Positions 8,564 to 22,730 of a stretch of DNA of 64,000 bases are shown piece by piece (position 1 is the stretch's first letter; the number at the start of each line of letters is the position of its first letter). This DNA comes from Sympetrum striolatum (Eukaryota; Arthropoda; Insecta; Odonata; Libellulidae): contig OX388341.1 of the NCBI GenBank assembly GCA_947579665.1, forward strand, positions 5,756,752-5,820,751, in the 5' to 3' direction. The notes below the pieces were generated by a model. The model searched no databases and was not told the origin of the DNA. It was given only the letters and a program-made list of their open reading frames with translations. Position numbers and translations under genes: made by a program.

Positions 8564-11500
8564 GGGTACCTATAAAACAATAGTTGTTAATTATGGCCTT
8601 AAAATAATTGAATAATTTTGTCCAATTTTATTTAGATATTTCCAAAGTATTCTAGGCTTAAACATATTTACTCTAAAATTTGTAACCCTATGTTGATTCA
8701 TTACCTCGAAAGTCCTGTTAATATATTGAAGAAGTAGACAGTTTTCCCTGTGCCTATCCAACAACATCCAAAGATTTCTAATTTTTCTGTCCCCAGCTGC
8801 TCGGGTTCAATGACCACAGGTACGGCATTGCTTAGTCCCACATTAAGTTAACCTCAACTAATGCAAACTTACGATCTTCATCTGTGTGCTCATAGGCGTT
8901 GTTTGCTTTTGTTTACCATCTCTTTCTAATGCCGTCTATGGTTATTGTATCTCTGCTGCAAATAAAGCTTCAAATGCACTCAAATATTTATTATAATTTT
9001 CAAACTATTGATTAGGTTTTACCATAAAGCTAGTTTAGTTTAGTTATCACACGTTCATTGACTATATAGAAATTTGCTTACCTTTCCGGATCATTAGTGA
9101 CCGATATCCCCTGTTTTTCCATAGTAGTCAGCATCGAACACATGACACTGAAGCTAAAAATCGTTTTTTTTCTTGGTGGTTAAACTTTATGGTCAGTACG
9201 TTGAAAAAATTTCAAGTCAGTTACACTTATGAAATATGGTTACAATTTTAATCCCCTATGAATGAATGAGTCAGTGAATGTATAAATAGGTATAATTTGT
9301 GAAACAAAATGTATCTATATGTAATAGATAGGAGATGGATTTACAGATATAACTTTAATTTGTAATCATCATAAAGTCATTTTTGATACACCACTTTGTG
9401 CTACCAGTGCCTCAATGAGGCCATGGAAGTGGAAGATGATGCACAGTCGGACGAGACCACACTTGCCCTTGCACACTAAGTTCCCAAAATGGCCTGTGGA
9501 AAAACTACTACTAAATCGTCGACCCATAACCTTGTGCCCAAAGCAGTGCGGAGCTTGTGTTAAAAATTTCATGTACTCAAACCAAACTAGCTAGGCATCT
9601 CTATGCTCCGAAGGACTGGATACACAAAGGACACATTTCAATGAATTTCTATGAACCTATTATATTTCCATAGGAAGTTCTATTGGAAATGGATACGTTG
9701 CCAATAAAGAATAGCAATTACGCACCTGAAAAAGAATAATGTTAATAAATAACTGATGAAAATTTTAAAACTTAGGTCTCATATTTTTCCTTAAGTAGAT
9801 AATCAGCAACTTCCCGTTGATCAGTATTTCATAAATAACTCCTAAACAATCAGTTATACAAAAATATCTTTCTCACAAAAGTTATATTAAATTGCATTCT
9901 CTAAGACTTTTATAAATAATTGTATATACCTGATTAATGGAGATATTTTGCAAAACTCAGAAACAAGCCTCGAAAAATAGAACTCGACTTCCAGCTAACC
10001 GATTTAAACCAGAAACTAATCAACTCTAACGACACCAACAAAAGTACTATATATGAAATTTGATGTTGATAAAACAAATAGTTTTCATATTACAGTGCCC
10101 ACAAAGTACATAATCAGCTACTTCCGGTTTATCAGTATTTCACAAATAACTCCTTAGCAATCAGTGATAAAAATATGTTCAATACAGCAGTTTTAGAAAA
10201 TTACATTTTCTAAAACAAAATTGTATACCTAAATATCTAATTTTTAAGATATTTGACAAAAAAGGAAATTTGCTTCCAAGAAAAAAAAAGCTCAACTTCC
10301 GGTTAAACGATTTGCTCCAAAAAATTATCAACTCTGTCAGCACACCACAGTATGTATGTGAAGTTTGGTACTGATGGGGCTAGTAGTTTTCACGTTAGAG
10401 CACCCACAAGAACACACACACACAGATGCAGACATCGTTCCAAAAATCGTCAGAACGTATTCTAGTGACCCCAAAACATGTATTTCGGTTGAAATCTCGA
10501 AGTCAAATTTTTTCATGAAAACAATACTTTCTATGTACTATGAATATGGAGAAAGTAAAAATCCAATTTGTATGAAGGAATTGACCCTAAAATACCTTGT
10601 ATATTGTATGTTTGCAATAAAAAAGTGTAAAATCTTCTACCGCTATTCAAAGAGTCTAAACAATTTTCGTAACAGACCACCCATTGCCATTTTACACTTC
10701 CATTATTTCATTGAATTTAAGAAAAAGAAATCCAACAAAGCAAACCAAAAAACAGCTTAAATGTAAAGTAACCACAAGGATGATCATGGAAATAAATCAG
10801 ATTTCCAGAAATACATCCCACAAACTTCGTCCATGATCTCCAATTGGAAATATTCCTATAACTACAATAAAATCTGCTAGTTAAGATGGCAGACATTGGC
10901 TGACTCAAGCAAATTAACGAAATCGTATTGCAACCTGTATAACAGAACATATTGACAGTAATTGTAATATTATATATAAATATATATTATAACTCAAATA
11001 AGGCATGCAACATATATAAAAAATTATGAACTCTCCAGAATATTATGATCATGTATCCCCAAATCTAGCATAGAGCAATGTAAAAGGAAATGCAGGAGCA
11101 ACGATATTATGAAAGGAGAGGATTTAACAGTAATTCAACAGAACGAACGGAAAACCACAACAATTCAACAGAGGCAAACTGGAGCAAGAGCATATGAAAA
11201 AAATCCTCATTTTCCCCATCACACCATCTAAATCCACTGTATCATACTTGAAACCCAATTAACTTATCATTAACGATTAAAAACATAAATTGACATGATA
11301 TAACACCAATTAAACTTGATCAAAGAAATAATTAGGTCTTGCATTTTATTGGAAAGCTTAGAGATGCATTTAAAAACAATGAATTGAAAACATTACATAT
11401 AATATTATCTTACTCTGCAGCTACCCTTAAAGCACTCAGTGGCTGCCGATATACTTCCCTGCCCTAAACAGGAGCCGTCAAAAGTCCTCGTACATTCTTC

Positions 11501-12844
11501 CAATGAATGTCTCCTCACTTTGCTGTCTCTCTTAAGCAACTGTCCCATACTGTACACTGTAGTGGTCCATTTCAGCCATTCTCAACCCTACTCCCAAGCT
11601 GCAGCACTCTGGAGCTTCTGGTTTTATTTAAGGAACATTCAGTGCATATTCTATATATGAATAATAGGACAAACACATAATATTTTTATTATAATTATAA
11701 ATGCCAATTTAAATTAAAGTAATAGCACTAGATCACATTAGATGATTACAAAGCAATTAAACAAGGAAATTACAATTTTGGATGCATTGTGCTAAACATA
11801 TATTGAAATGAGGATCTATTAAATGATAAAAGAGTTTACTTAGATTATTCAAGAGGAGAGCCTGCACGAACCTTCCCAAACTAACCTGTAGTATCTGGTT
11901 CATCGATTTCTACCACATCTCTGGTTTGTAGTAGGTGATGGTTATTAAGTCAAGATCATTAGGTACAGAATGACTTATCTAGCCAAAGCAATTTAGAATG
12001 TGCTGCTATTCCTATGCATTTTACAATTTTTCCCTTCCACAGGATGGTTTAGGAGGGGATTTTAAGGTAGGTACACCAGTAAATCTATACTAATAATGTA
12101 TTAATTAGCTCCCCATTCCTGAAAGGTTAGAAAAGACACCATTAATATTCAATGAAAAAATTTTAATCATAAATATTATTATTTTCTAATGATAATGAGA
12201 TACCAACACTTAAAAAATATATTCTAAAAAGTTAAGAAAAACATACCTTATTTTATCATCACTAAATGGGAAGGCATTGGAATCACTCCATCCAATGATA
12301 ATCTTAAATAAGATGCCTTCTTCAAAGCGCATCGATTATTAAAACGTCTCACTCAACATTAGAGGTCAGATCAGACCCTCTACATGAAATCTTCAAGTTT
12401 AAGTCCCATAATGGGCAGAACTTCTCTATCAAGAGAGGCAAAATGCCTCTCGGTGACGAGAATTGTATCTGCAAATGGTATCTCTCTTTCGATAGCTACC
12501 AGAAAGTCTTGAAGGGCAAAACATCTCAATCGGAATCCTGATCGTCGATGAGAATATTATTTTGCCAAAGGTAGCTTTCTATTGAGTGATACCATGAGGT
12601 ACGCAGACCCTCATTCCATGGGCAGAACCTCTCAAACAGGAGAGGCATTACACCTCCCCTGAAGAGAACTGTATTCTGAAAATGGTACCTTTCATTTGAG
12701 AGCTACGCCGTGGTACCCAGACCCACTCGATGGGCAGAATCTCTCGACCTGGGGGAGGCATCACACCTCTCCATAGTGAGAATTTTATTCTGCTAGGGTA
12801 GCTCTCTTTTGAAGTTACCAGAAGACCAGAAGACCTCTCCATAT
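8564..12844. repeat. Array unit 3
   Basis: Complete 4281-bp unit. It shares the AAGATGATG variant (near 9433) with units 4-6, and the CCCTCATTCC variant in its subrepeat block (near 12,610) with unit 4 only. A private T-to-A change lengthens an A run near 10,280. Confidence 0.97.
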
Positions 12845-15265
12845 GGGTACCTATAAAACAATAGTTGTTAATTATGGCCTTAAAATAATTGAATAATTTT
12901 GTCCAATTTTATTTAGATATTTCCAAAGTATTCTAGGCTTAAACATATTTACTCTAAAATTTGTAACCCTATGTTGATTCATTACCTCGAAAGTCCTGTT
13001 AATATATTGAAGAAGTAGACAGTTTTCCCTGTGCCTATCCAACAACATCCAAAGATTTCTAATTTTTCTGTCCCCAGCTGCTCGGGTTCAATGACCACAG
13101 GTACGGCATTGCTTAGTCCCACATTAAGTTAACCTCAACTAATGCAAACTTACGATCTTCATCTGTGTGCTCATAGGCGTTGTTTGCTTTTGTTTACCAT
13201 CTCTTTCTAATGCCGTCTATGGTTATTGTATCTCTGCTGCAAATAAAGCTTCAAATGCACTCAAATATTTATTATAATTTTCAAACTATTGATTAGGTTT
13301 TACCATAAAGCTAGTTTAGTTTAGTTATCACACGTTCATTGACTATATAGAAATTTGCTTACCTTTCCGGATCATTAGTGACCGATATCCCCTGTTTTTC
13401 CATAGTAGTCAGCATCGAACACATGACACTGAAGCTAAAAATCGTTTTTTTTCTTGGTGGTTAAACTTTATGGTCAGTACGTTGAAAAAATTTCAAGTCA
13501 GTTACACTTATGAAATATGGTTACAATTTTAATCCCCTATGAATGAATGAGTCAGTGAATGTATAAATAGGTATAATTTGTGAAACAAAATGTATCTATA
13601 TGTAATAGATAGGAGATGGATTTACAGATATAACTTTAATTTGTAATCATCATAAAGTCATTTTTGATACACCACTTTGTGCTACCAGTGCCTCAATGAG
13701 GCCATGGAAGTGGAAGATGATGCACAGTCGGACGAGACCACACTTGCCCTTGCACACTAAGTTCCCAAAATGGCCTGTGGAAAAACTACTACTAAATCGT
13801 CGACCCATAACCTTGTGCCCAAAGCAGTGCGGAGCTTGTGTTAAAAATTTCATGTACTCAAACCAAACTAGCTAGGCATCTCTATGCTCCGAAGGACTGG
13901 ATACACAAAGGACACATTTCAATGAATTTCTATGAACCTATTATATTTCCATAGGAAGTTCTATTGGAAATGGATACGTTGCCAATAAAGAATAGCAATT
14001 ACGCACCTGAAAAAGAATAATGTTAATAAATAACTGATGAAAATTTTAAAACTTAGGTCTCATATTTTTCCTTAAGTAGATAATCAGCAACTTCCCGTTG
14101 ATCAGTATTTCATAAATAACTCCTAAACAATCAGTTATACAAAAATATCTTTCTCACAAAAGTTATATTAAATTGCATTCTCTAAGACTTTTATAAATAA
14201 TTGTATATACCTGATTAATGGAGATATTTTGCAAAACTCAGAAACAAGCCTCGAAAAATAGAACTCGACTTCCAGCTAACCGATTTAAACCAGAAACTAA
14301 TCAACTCTAACGACACCAACAAAAGTACTATATATGAAATTTGATGTTGATAAAACAAATAGTTTTCATATTACAGTGCCCACAAAGTACATAATCAGCT
14401 ACTTCCGGTTTATCAGTATTTCACAAATAACTCCTTAGCAATCAGTGATAAAAATATGTTCAATACAGCAGTTTTAGAAAATTACATTTTCTAAAACAAA
14501 ATTGTATACCTAAATATCTAATTTTTAAGATATTTGACAAAAAAGGAAATTTGCTTCCAAGAATAAAAAAGCTCAACTTCCGGTTAAACGATTTGCTCCA
14601 AAAAATTATCAACTCTGTCAGCACACCACAGTATGTATGTGAAGTTTGGTACTGATGGGGCTAGTAGTTTTCACGTTAGAGCACCCACAAGAACACACAC
14701 ACACAGATGCAGACATCGTTCCAAAAATCGTCAGAACGTATTCTAGTGACCCCAAAACATGTATTTCGGTTGAAATCTCGAAGTCAAATTTTTTCATGAA
14801 AACAATACTTTCTATGTACTATGAATATGGAGAAAGTAAAAATCCAATTTGTATGAAGGAATTGACCCTAAAATACCTTGTATATTGTATGTTTGCAATA
14901 AAAAAGTGTAAAATCTTCTACCGCTATTCAAAGAGTCTAAACAATTTTCGTAACAGACCACCCATTGCCATTTTACACTTCCATTATTTCATTGAATTTA
15001 AGAAAAAGAAATCCAACAAAGCAAACCAAAAAACAGCTTAAATGTAAAGTAACCACAAGGATGATCATGGAAATAAATCAGATTTCCAGAAATACATCCC
15101 ACAAACTTCGTCCATGATCTCCAATTGGAAATATTCCTATAACTACAATAAAATCTGCTAGTTAAGATGGCAGACATTGGCTGACTCAAGCAAATTAACG
15201 AAATCGTATTGCAACCTGTATAACAGAACATATTGACAGTAATTGTAATATTATATATAAATATA

Positions 15266-15295
15266 CGAGGGTCGTCCAGAAAGTAAAGAACGTTT
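15266..15295 (+). repeat. Mariner left terminal inverted repeat
   Basis: Thirty bases that match the reverse complement of 16,559-16,588 exactly. The two ends diverge immediately inside (GCATA versus TTCCA). This is the expected transposase binding site. Confidence 0.95.
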
Positions 15296-15428
15296 GCATA
15301 TCACGCCCGGCGCTGCTTATCTTAGACCAAAATTGCATGCCCATCAGTTAGCTCTATCTTCCTCCTCACAGTTAGAAGAGATTCAGTATCTGTTTTGAGA
15401 TGCGTCTTCGTTCAGTGATCTTTTGAAA

Positions 15429-16490
15429 ATGCAGCGTGTATAGAATTTCCCGCCAGATGTGAAGTGCGTAGTGTCATTCGTTTTCTGAACTCACAAAATG
15501 TTTGGCTCATCGAAATTTATTGGCAAATAAAGCATGTTTATGGAAACAATGCAGTGAATGAATCTTCAGTGAGGAAATGGTGCATTATGTTTAATCAAGG
15601 AAGAACCAGTGTGTGCGACGAAGAACTGAGTGGGAGGCCATCACTAATCACGGAGGATTTGCAGGCAAAAATTGAAGAAAAAATCCAGGAAGACCGGCGT
15701 TTCACTTTTTTCACCATTCATGAACATTTCCCTCAAATTTCAAGATCTCTCCTACATGAAATATTGACAACACCTAGGCTGTAAAAAGCTGTGCGCTCGA
15801 TGGGTACCTAAGGTGTTGACTGAAGTTCACATGATGAAACGGATGGGAGCTGCCCTTGAGTTTTTGATCCAATACAACAATGACGGTGACAGATTTCTTG
15901 GTCGCATTGTAACGGGAGATGAAACTTGGGTTTCTTAGAAAACAGTGGAAACCAAGCGCCAGAGTATGGAGTGGCATCACATAAACTCACCCTCAAAACA
16001 CATGAAAGAAAAACCAAATTTGCACACGAGAAAAGTCATGCCCACGGTTTTTTGGGAGGGTTTAATCCATATGCAGTTTATGCCGAGAGGAGCAACAATC
16101 AACTCAGCATCATATTGTGAAACCCTTCAGCGATTAAACGATCCAATCAAAACAAAAGACGCGGCATGTTGTTGTCGAAAGTGTTTTTGATTCACGATAA
16201 CGCTCGGCCTCATGCATCAGCACAAACACAGAGAGGTTCAACATCTTAAGTGGGAAATTTTTGGACATCCTCCCTAGAGCCCTGACCTGGCACCTAGTGA
16301 TTTTCATCCCTTCCCCAAACTAAAGGAGTTTCTTGGAGGAAAACATTTTGGAAACGATGAAGAGCTCAAAGAAGCAGTGACATCCTGGCTAAGAACTATG
16401 GCGGTAGAAGAGTATAACACCGGCATCGAAAAACTGGTTGCACGTTACAATAAGTGCCTTGATAAGCATGGCAACTATATTAAAAAGTGA
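15429..16490 (+). pseudogene. Mariner transposase pseudogene
   Basis: The reading frame is recognisable but broken. ATG at 15,429 is followed by a frameshift near 15,441. The helix-turn-helix region (RSVIRFLNSQNV to LLHEILT) ends with a second frameshift near 15,769, then KLCARWVPKVLTE and the first catalytic Asp in VTGDETWV (Asp codon 15,918). A nonsense TAG follows at 15,936-15,938. The segment VMPTVFWEG to INSASYCETL leads to another frameshift near 16,160. The second Asp lies in IHDNARPH (codon 16,196), and a further shift near 16,240 and an in-frame TAG near 16,274 precede SPDLAPSDFH with the third Asp (16,299-16,301). The C-terminus NKCLDKHGNYIKK ends at TGA 16,488-16,490. All three catalytic Asp codons survive, yet no active protein can be made. 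Any movement must have used a transposase from elsewhere. Confidence 0.95.
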
Positions 16491-16558
16491 ATTAAGGTTC
16501 TCTGATTTCGAGAATAAAATTTTATGTTGATATCTTACGTTTTTATTTAGTTATGGAA

Positions 16559-16588
16559 AAACGTTCTTTACTTTCTGGACGACCCTCG
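16559..16588 (-). repeat. Mariner right terminal inverted repeat
   Basis: Perfect inverted copy of the left end, followed by the TA target duplication and then the unit sequence TATTATAACTC, as in uninserted units. Confidence 0.95.
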
Positions 16589-17477
16589 TATATTATAACT
16601 CAAATAAGGCATGCAACATATATAAAAAATTATGAACTCTCCAGAATATTATGATCATGTATCCCCAAATCTAGCATAGAGCAATGTAAAAGGAAATGCA
16701 GGAGCAACGATATTATGAAAGGAGAGGATTTAACAGTAATTCAACAGAACGAACGGAAAACCACAACAATTCAACAGAGGCAAACTGGAGCAAGAGCATA
16801 TGAAAAAAATCCTCATTTTCCCCATCACACCATCTAAATCCACTGTATCATACTTGAAACCCAATTAACTTATCATTAACGATTAAAAACATAAATTGAC
16901 ATGATATAACACCAATTAAACTTGATCAAAGAAATAATTAGGTCTTGCATTTTATTGGAAAGCTTAGAGATGCATTTAAAAACAATGAATTGAAAACATT
17001 ACATATAATATTATCTTACTCTGCAGCTACCCTTAAAGCACTCAGTGGCTGCCGATATACTTCCCTGCCCTAAACAGGAGCCGTCAAAAGTCCTCGTACA
17101 TTCTTCCAATGAATGTCTCCTCACTTTGCTGTCTCTCTTAAGCAACTGTCCCATACTGTACACTGTAGTGGTCCATTTCAGCCATTCTCAACCCTACTCC
17201 CAAGCTGCAGCACTCTGGAGCTTCTGGTTTTATTTAAGGAACATTCAGTGCATATTCTATATATGAATAATAGGACAAACACATAATATTTTTATTATAA
17301 TTATAAATGCCAATTTAAATTAAAGTAATAGCACTAGATCACATTAGATGATTACAAAGCAATTAAACAAGGAAATTACAATTTTGGATGCATTGTGCTA
17401 AACATATATTGAAATGAGGATCTATTAAATGATAAAAGAGTTTACTTAGATTATTCAAGAGGAGAGCCTGCACGAAC

Positions 17478-18100
17478 CTTACCATACTAACCTGTAGTAA
17501 CTGGTTCAACAATTTCTACCACATCTCAGCTTGGTAGTAAGTGATGGTTATTGAGTATTGATCAATAGGTACAGAATGACTTATGTTGCCAGAGCAATTT
17601 AGAATGTGCTGCTTTTCCTATGCATTTTACCTATTTCTTCTTCCACAGGTAGGTTCAGGTGGATATTTTAAGGTAGGTAAACCAGTAGACCTTTATCAAT
17701 AATGTTTTTTTAAGCACCCCATTCCTGTAAGGTTAGAAAAGAGACCATTAATATTCAATTAAAAAATTTTAATCATAAAAATTATTATTTTCTAATCTTA
17801 ATCAGATACCAATACTTAAAAAATATATTCAAAAATCTTCAGAAAAACATACTTTTTTTGCGATCACCAATTGGGAATGCATTGGAATCACTCCATCCAA
17901 CGATAATCTCAAATAAGATGCCTTCCTCAAAGCGCATCGATTATTAAAACGTCTCACTAAACATGAGAGGTCAGATCAGACCCTCTACATGAAATCTTCA
18001 AGTTTTAATCCCATAATGGGCAGAACTTCTCTATCAAGAGAGGCAGAATGCCTCTCCGTGACGAGAATTGTATCTGCAAATGGTATCTCTCTTTTGATAG
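17478..18100. repeat. Diverged tract within array unit 4
   Basis: Over about 620 bp this copy differs from all other units by many substitutions and several 1-bp indels. Examples are CCTTACCATACTAACC for CCTTCCCAAACTAACC, TTGCGATCACCAATTGG for TTATCATCACTAAATGG, and GGCAGAATGCC in the first subrepeat. Splice-like sites and the hairpin of the first subrepeat are kept. Sequence to both sides matches the neighbouring units. The simplest reading is gene conversion from an older, diverged unit outside the window. Confidence 0.85.
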
Positions 18101-18449
18101 CTACCAGAAAGTCTTGAAGGGCAAAACATCTCAATCGGAATCCTGATCGTCGATGAGAATATTATTTTGCCAAAGGTAGCTTTCTATTGAGTGATACCAT
18201 GAGGTACGCAGACCCTCATTCCATGGGCAGAACCTCTCAAACAGGAGAGGCATTACACCTCCCCTGAAGAGAACTGTATTCTGAAAATGGTACCTTTCAT
18301 TTGAGAGCTACGCCGTGGTACCCAGACCCACTCGATGGGCAGAATCTCTCGACCTGGGGGAGGCATCACACCTCTCCATAGTGAGAATTTTATTCTGCTA
18401 GGGTAGCTCTCTTTTGAAGTTACCAGAAGACCAGAAGACCTCTCCATAT

Positions 18450-21400
18450 GGGTACCTATAAAACAATAGTTGTTAATTATGGCCTTAAAATAATTGAATA
18501 ATTTTGTCCAATTTTATTTAGATATTTCCAAAGTATTCTAGGCTTAAACATATTTACTCTAAAATTTGTAACCCTATGTTGATTCATTACCTCGAAAGTC
18601 CTGTTAATATATTGAAGAAGTAGACAGTTTTCCCTGTGCCTATCCAACAACATCCAAAGATTTCTAATTTTTCTGTCCCCAGCTGCTCGGGTTCAATGAC
18701 CACAGGTACGGCATTGCTTAGTCCCACATTAAGTTAACCTCAACTAATGCAAACTTACGATCTTCATCTGTGTGCTCATAGGCGTTGTTTGCTTTTGTTT
18801 ACCATCTCTTTCTAATGCCGTCTATGGTTATTGTATCTCTGCTGCAAATAAAGCTTCAAATGCACTCAAATATTTATTATAATTTTCAAACTATTGATTA
18901 GGTTTTACCATAAAGCTAGTTTAGTTTAGTTATCACACGTTCATTGACTATATAGAAATTTGCTTACCTTTCCGGATCATTAGTGACCGATATCCCCTGT
19001 TTTTCCATAGTAGTCAGCATCGAACACATGACACTGAAGCTAAAAATCGTTTTTTTTCTTGGTGGTTAAACTTTATGGTCAGTACGTTGAAAAAATTTCA
19101 AGTCAGTTACACTTATGAAATATGGTTACAATTTTAATCCCCTATGAATGAATGAGTCAGTGAATGTATAAATAGGTATAATTTGTGAAACAAAATGTAT
19201 CTATATGTAATAGATAGGAGATGGATTTACAGATATAACTTTAATTTGTAATCATCATAAAGTCATTTTTGATACACCACTTTGTGCTACCAGTGCCTCA
19301 ATGAGGCCATGGAAGTGGAAGATGATGCACAGTCGGACGAGACCACACTTGCCCTTGCACACTAAGTTCCCAAAATGGCCTGTGGAAAAACTACTACTAA
19401 ATCGTCGACCCATAACCTTGTGCCCAAAGCAGTGCGGAGCTTGTGTTAAAAATTTCATGTACTCAAACCAAACTAGCTAGGCATCTCTATGCTCCGAAGG
19501 ACTGGATACACAAAGGACACATTTCAATGAATTTCTATGAACCTATTATATTTCCATAGGAAGTTCTATTGGAAATGGATACGTTGCCAATAAAGAATAG
19601 CAATTACGCACCTGAAAAAGAATAATGTTAATAAATAACTGATGAAAATTTTAAAACTTAGGTCTCATATTTTTCCTTAAGTAGATAATCAGCAACTTCC
19701 CGTTGATCAGTATTTCATAAATAACTCCTAAACAATCAGTTATACAAAAATATCTTTCTCACAAAAGTTATATTAAATTGCATTCTCTAAGACTTTTATA
19801 AATAATTGTATATACCTGATTAATGGAGATATTTTGCAAAACTCAGAAACAAGCCTCGAAAAATAGAACTCGACTTCCAGCTAACCGATTTAAACCAGAA
19901 ACTAATCAACTCTAACGACACCAACAAAAGTACTATATATGAAATTTGATGTTGATAAAACAAATAGTTTTCATATTACAGTGCCCACAAAGTACATAAT
20001 CAGCTACTTCCGGTTTATCAGTATTTCACAAATAACTCCTTAGCAATCAGTGATAAAAATATGTTCAATACAGCAGTTTTAGAAAATTACATTTTCTAAA
20101 ACAAAATTGTATACCTAAATATCTAATTTTTAAGATATTTGACAAAAAAGGAAATTTGCTTCCAAGAATAAAAAAGCTCAACTTCCGGTTAAACGATTTG
20201 CTCCAAAAAATTATCAACTCTGTCAGCACACCACAGTATGTATGTGAAGTTTGGTACTGATGGGGCTAGTAGTTTTCACGTTAGAGCACCCACAAGAACA
20301 CACACACACAGATGCAGACATCGTTCCAAAAATCGTCAGAACGTATTCTAGTGACCCCAAAACATGTATTTCGGTTGAAATCTCGAAGTCAAATTTTTTC
20401 ATGAAAACAATACTTTCTATGTACTATGAATATGGAGAAAGTAAAAATCCAATTTGTATGAAGGAATTGACCCTAAAATACCTTGTATATTGTATGTTTG
20501 CAATAAAAAAGTGTAAAATCTTCTACCGCTATTCAAAGAGTCTAAACAATTTTCGTAACAGACCACCCATTGCCATTTTACACTTCCATTATTTCATTGA
20601 ATTTAAGAAAAAGAAATCCAACAAAGCAAACCAAAAAACAGCTTAAATGTAAAGTAACCACAAGGATGATCATGGAAATAAATCAGATTTCCAGAAATAC
20701 ATCCCACAAACTTCGTCCATGATCTCCAATTGGAAATATTCCTATAACTACAATAAAATCTGCTAGTTAAGATGGCAGACATTGGCTGACTCAAGCAAAT
20801 TAACGAAATCGTATTGCAACCTGTATAACAGAACATATTGACAGTAATTGTAATATTATATATAAATATATATTATAACTCAAATAAGGCATGCAACATA
20901 TATAAAAAATTATGAACTCTCCAGAATATTATGATCATGTATCCCCAAATCTAGCATAGAGCAATGTAAAAGGAAATGCAGGAGCAACGATATTATGAAA
21001 GGAGAGGATTTAACAGTAATTCAACAGAACGAACGGAAAACCACAACAATTCAACAGAGGCAAACTGGAGCAAGAGCATATGAAAAAAATCCTCATTTTC
21101 CCCATCACACCATCTAAATCCACTGTATCATACTTGAAACCCAATTAACTTATCATTAACGATTAAAAACATAAATTGACATGATATAACACCAATTAAA
21201 CTTGATCAAAGAAATAATTAGGTCTTGCATTTTATTGGAAAGCTTAGAGATGCATTTAAAAACAATGAATTGAAAACATTACATATAATATTATCTTACT
21301 CTGCAGCTACCCTTAAAGCACTCAGTGGCTGCCGATATACTTCCCTGCCCTAAACAGGAGCCGTCAAAAGTCCTCGTACATTCTTCCAATGAATGTCTCC

Positions 21401-22730
21401 TCACTTTGCTGTCTCTCTTAAGCAACTGTCCCATACTGTACACTGTAGTGGTCCATTTCAGCCATTCTCAACCCTACTCCCAAGCTGCAGCACTCTGGAG
21501 CTTCTGGTTTTATTTAAGGAACATTCAGTGCATATTCTATATATGAATAATAGGACAAACACATAATATTTTTATTATAATTATAAATGCCAATTTAAAT
21601 TAAAGTAATAGCACTAGATCACATTAGATGATTACAAAGCAATTAAACAAGGAAATTACAATTTTGGATGCATTGTGCTAAACATATATTGAAATGAGGA
21701 TCTATTAAATGATAAAAGAGTTTACTTAGATTATTCAAGAGGAGAGCCTGCACGAACCTTCCCAAACTAACCTGTAGTATCTGGTTCATCGATTTCTACC
21801 ACATCTCTTGTTTGTAGTAGGTGATGGTTATTAAGTCAAGATCATTAGGTACAGAATGACTTATCTAGCCAAAGCAATTTAGAATGTGCTGCTATTCCTA
21901 TGCATTTTACAATTTTTCCCTTCCACAGGATGGTTTAGGAGGGGATTTTAAGGTAGGTACACCAGTAAATCTATACTAATAATGTATTAATTAGCTCCCC
22001 ATTCCTGAAAGGTTAGAAAAGACACCATTAATATTCAATGAAAAAATTTTAATCATAAATATTATTATTTTCTAATGATAATGAGATACCAACACTTAAA
22101 AAATATATTCTAAAAAGTTAAGAAAAACATACCTTATTTTATCATCACTAAATGGGAAGGCATTGGAATCACTCCATCCAATGATAATCTTAAATAAGAT
22201 GCCTTCTTCAAAGCGCATCGATTATTAAAACGTCTCACTCAACATTAGAGGTCAGATCAGACCCTCTACATGAAATCTTCAAGTTTAAGTCCCATAATGG
22301 GCAGAACTTCTCTATCAAGAGAGGCAAAATGCCTCTCGGTGACGAGAATTGTATCTGCAAATGGTATCTCTCTTTCGATAGCTACCAGAAAGTCTTGAAG
22401 GGCAAAACATCTCAATCGGAATCCTGATCGTCGATGAGAATATTATTTTGCCAAAGGTAGCTTTCTATTGAGTGATACCATGAGGTACGCAGACCCTCTT
22501 TCCATGGGCAGAACCTCTCAAACAGGAGAGGCATTACACCTCCCCTGAAGAGAACTGTATTCTGAAAATGGTACCTTTCATTTGAGAGCTACGCCGTGGT
22601 ACCCAGACCCACTCGATGGGCAGAATCTCTCGACCTGGGGGAGGCATCACACCTCTCCATAGTGAGAATTTTATTCTGCTAGGGTAGCTCTCTTTTGAAG
22701 TTACCAGAAGACCAGAAGACCTCTCCATAT
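18450..22730. repeat. Array unit 5
   Basis: Complete 4281-bp unit with the AAGATGATG variant shared by units 3-6. A private TCTTGTTTG replaces TCTGGTTTG near 21,806. It shows none of the divergence of the adjacent unit 4 tract, so that tract is limited to one unit. Confidence 0.97.

Larger units (their letters stand above)
15266..16588 (+). mobile_element. Mariner (Tc1/mariner superfamily) element, non-autonomous by decay
   Basis: A 1323-bp element interrupts array unit 4 and is flanked by duplicated TA (15,264-15,265 and 16,589-16,590). Comparison with uninserted units shows a clean TA insertion. The 30-bp terminal inverted repeats starting CGAGGGTCGTCCAGAAAGTA are perfect. The interior encodes a mariner transposase relic on the plus strand. 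No other unit in the window carries it. Confidence 0.97.
12845..18449. repeat. Array unit 4, interrupted by mariner and carrying a diverged tract
   Basis: This unit is 5605 bp long because a mariner copy of 1323 bp plus a duplicated TA is inserted at 15,264. Between about 17,478 and 18,100 it differs from all other units by many substitutions and small indels. The flanking sequence on both sides returns to near-identity with the neighbouring units. Confidence 0.97.
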
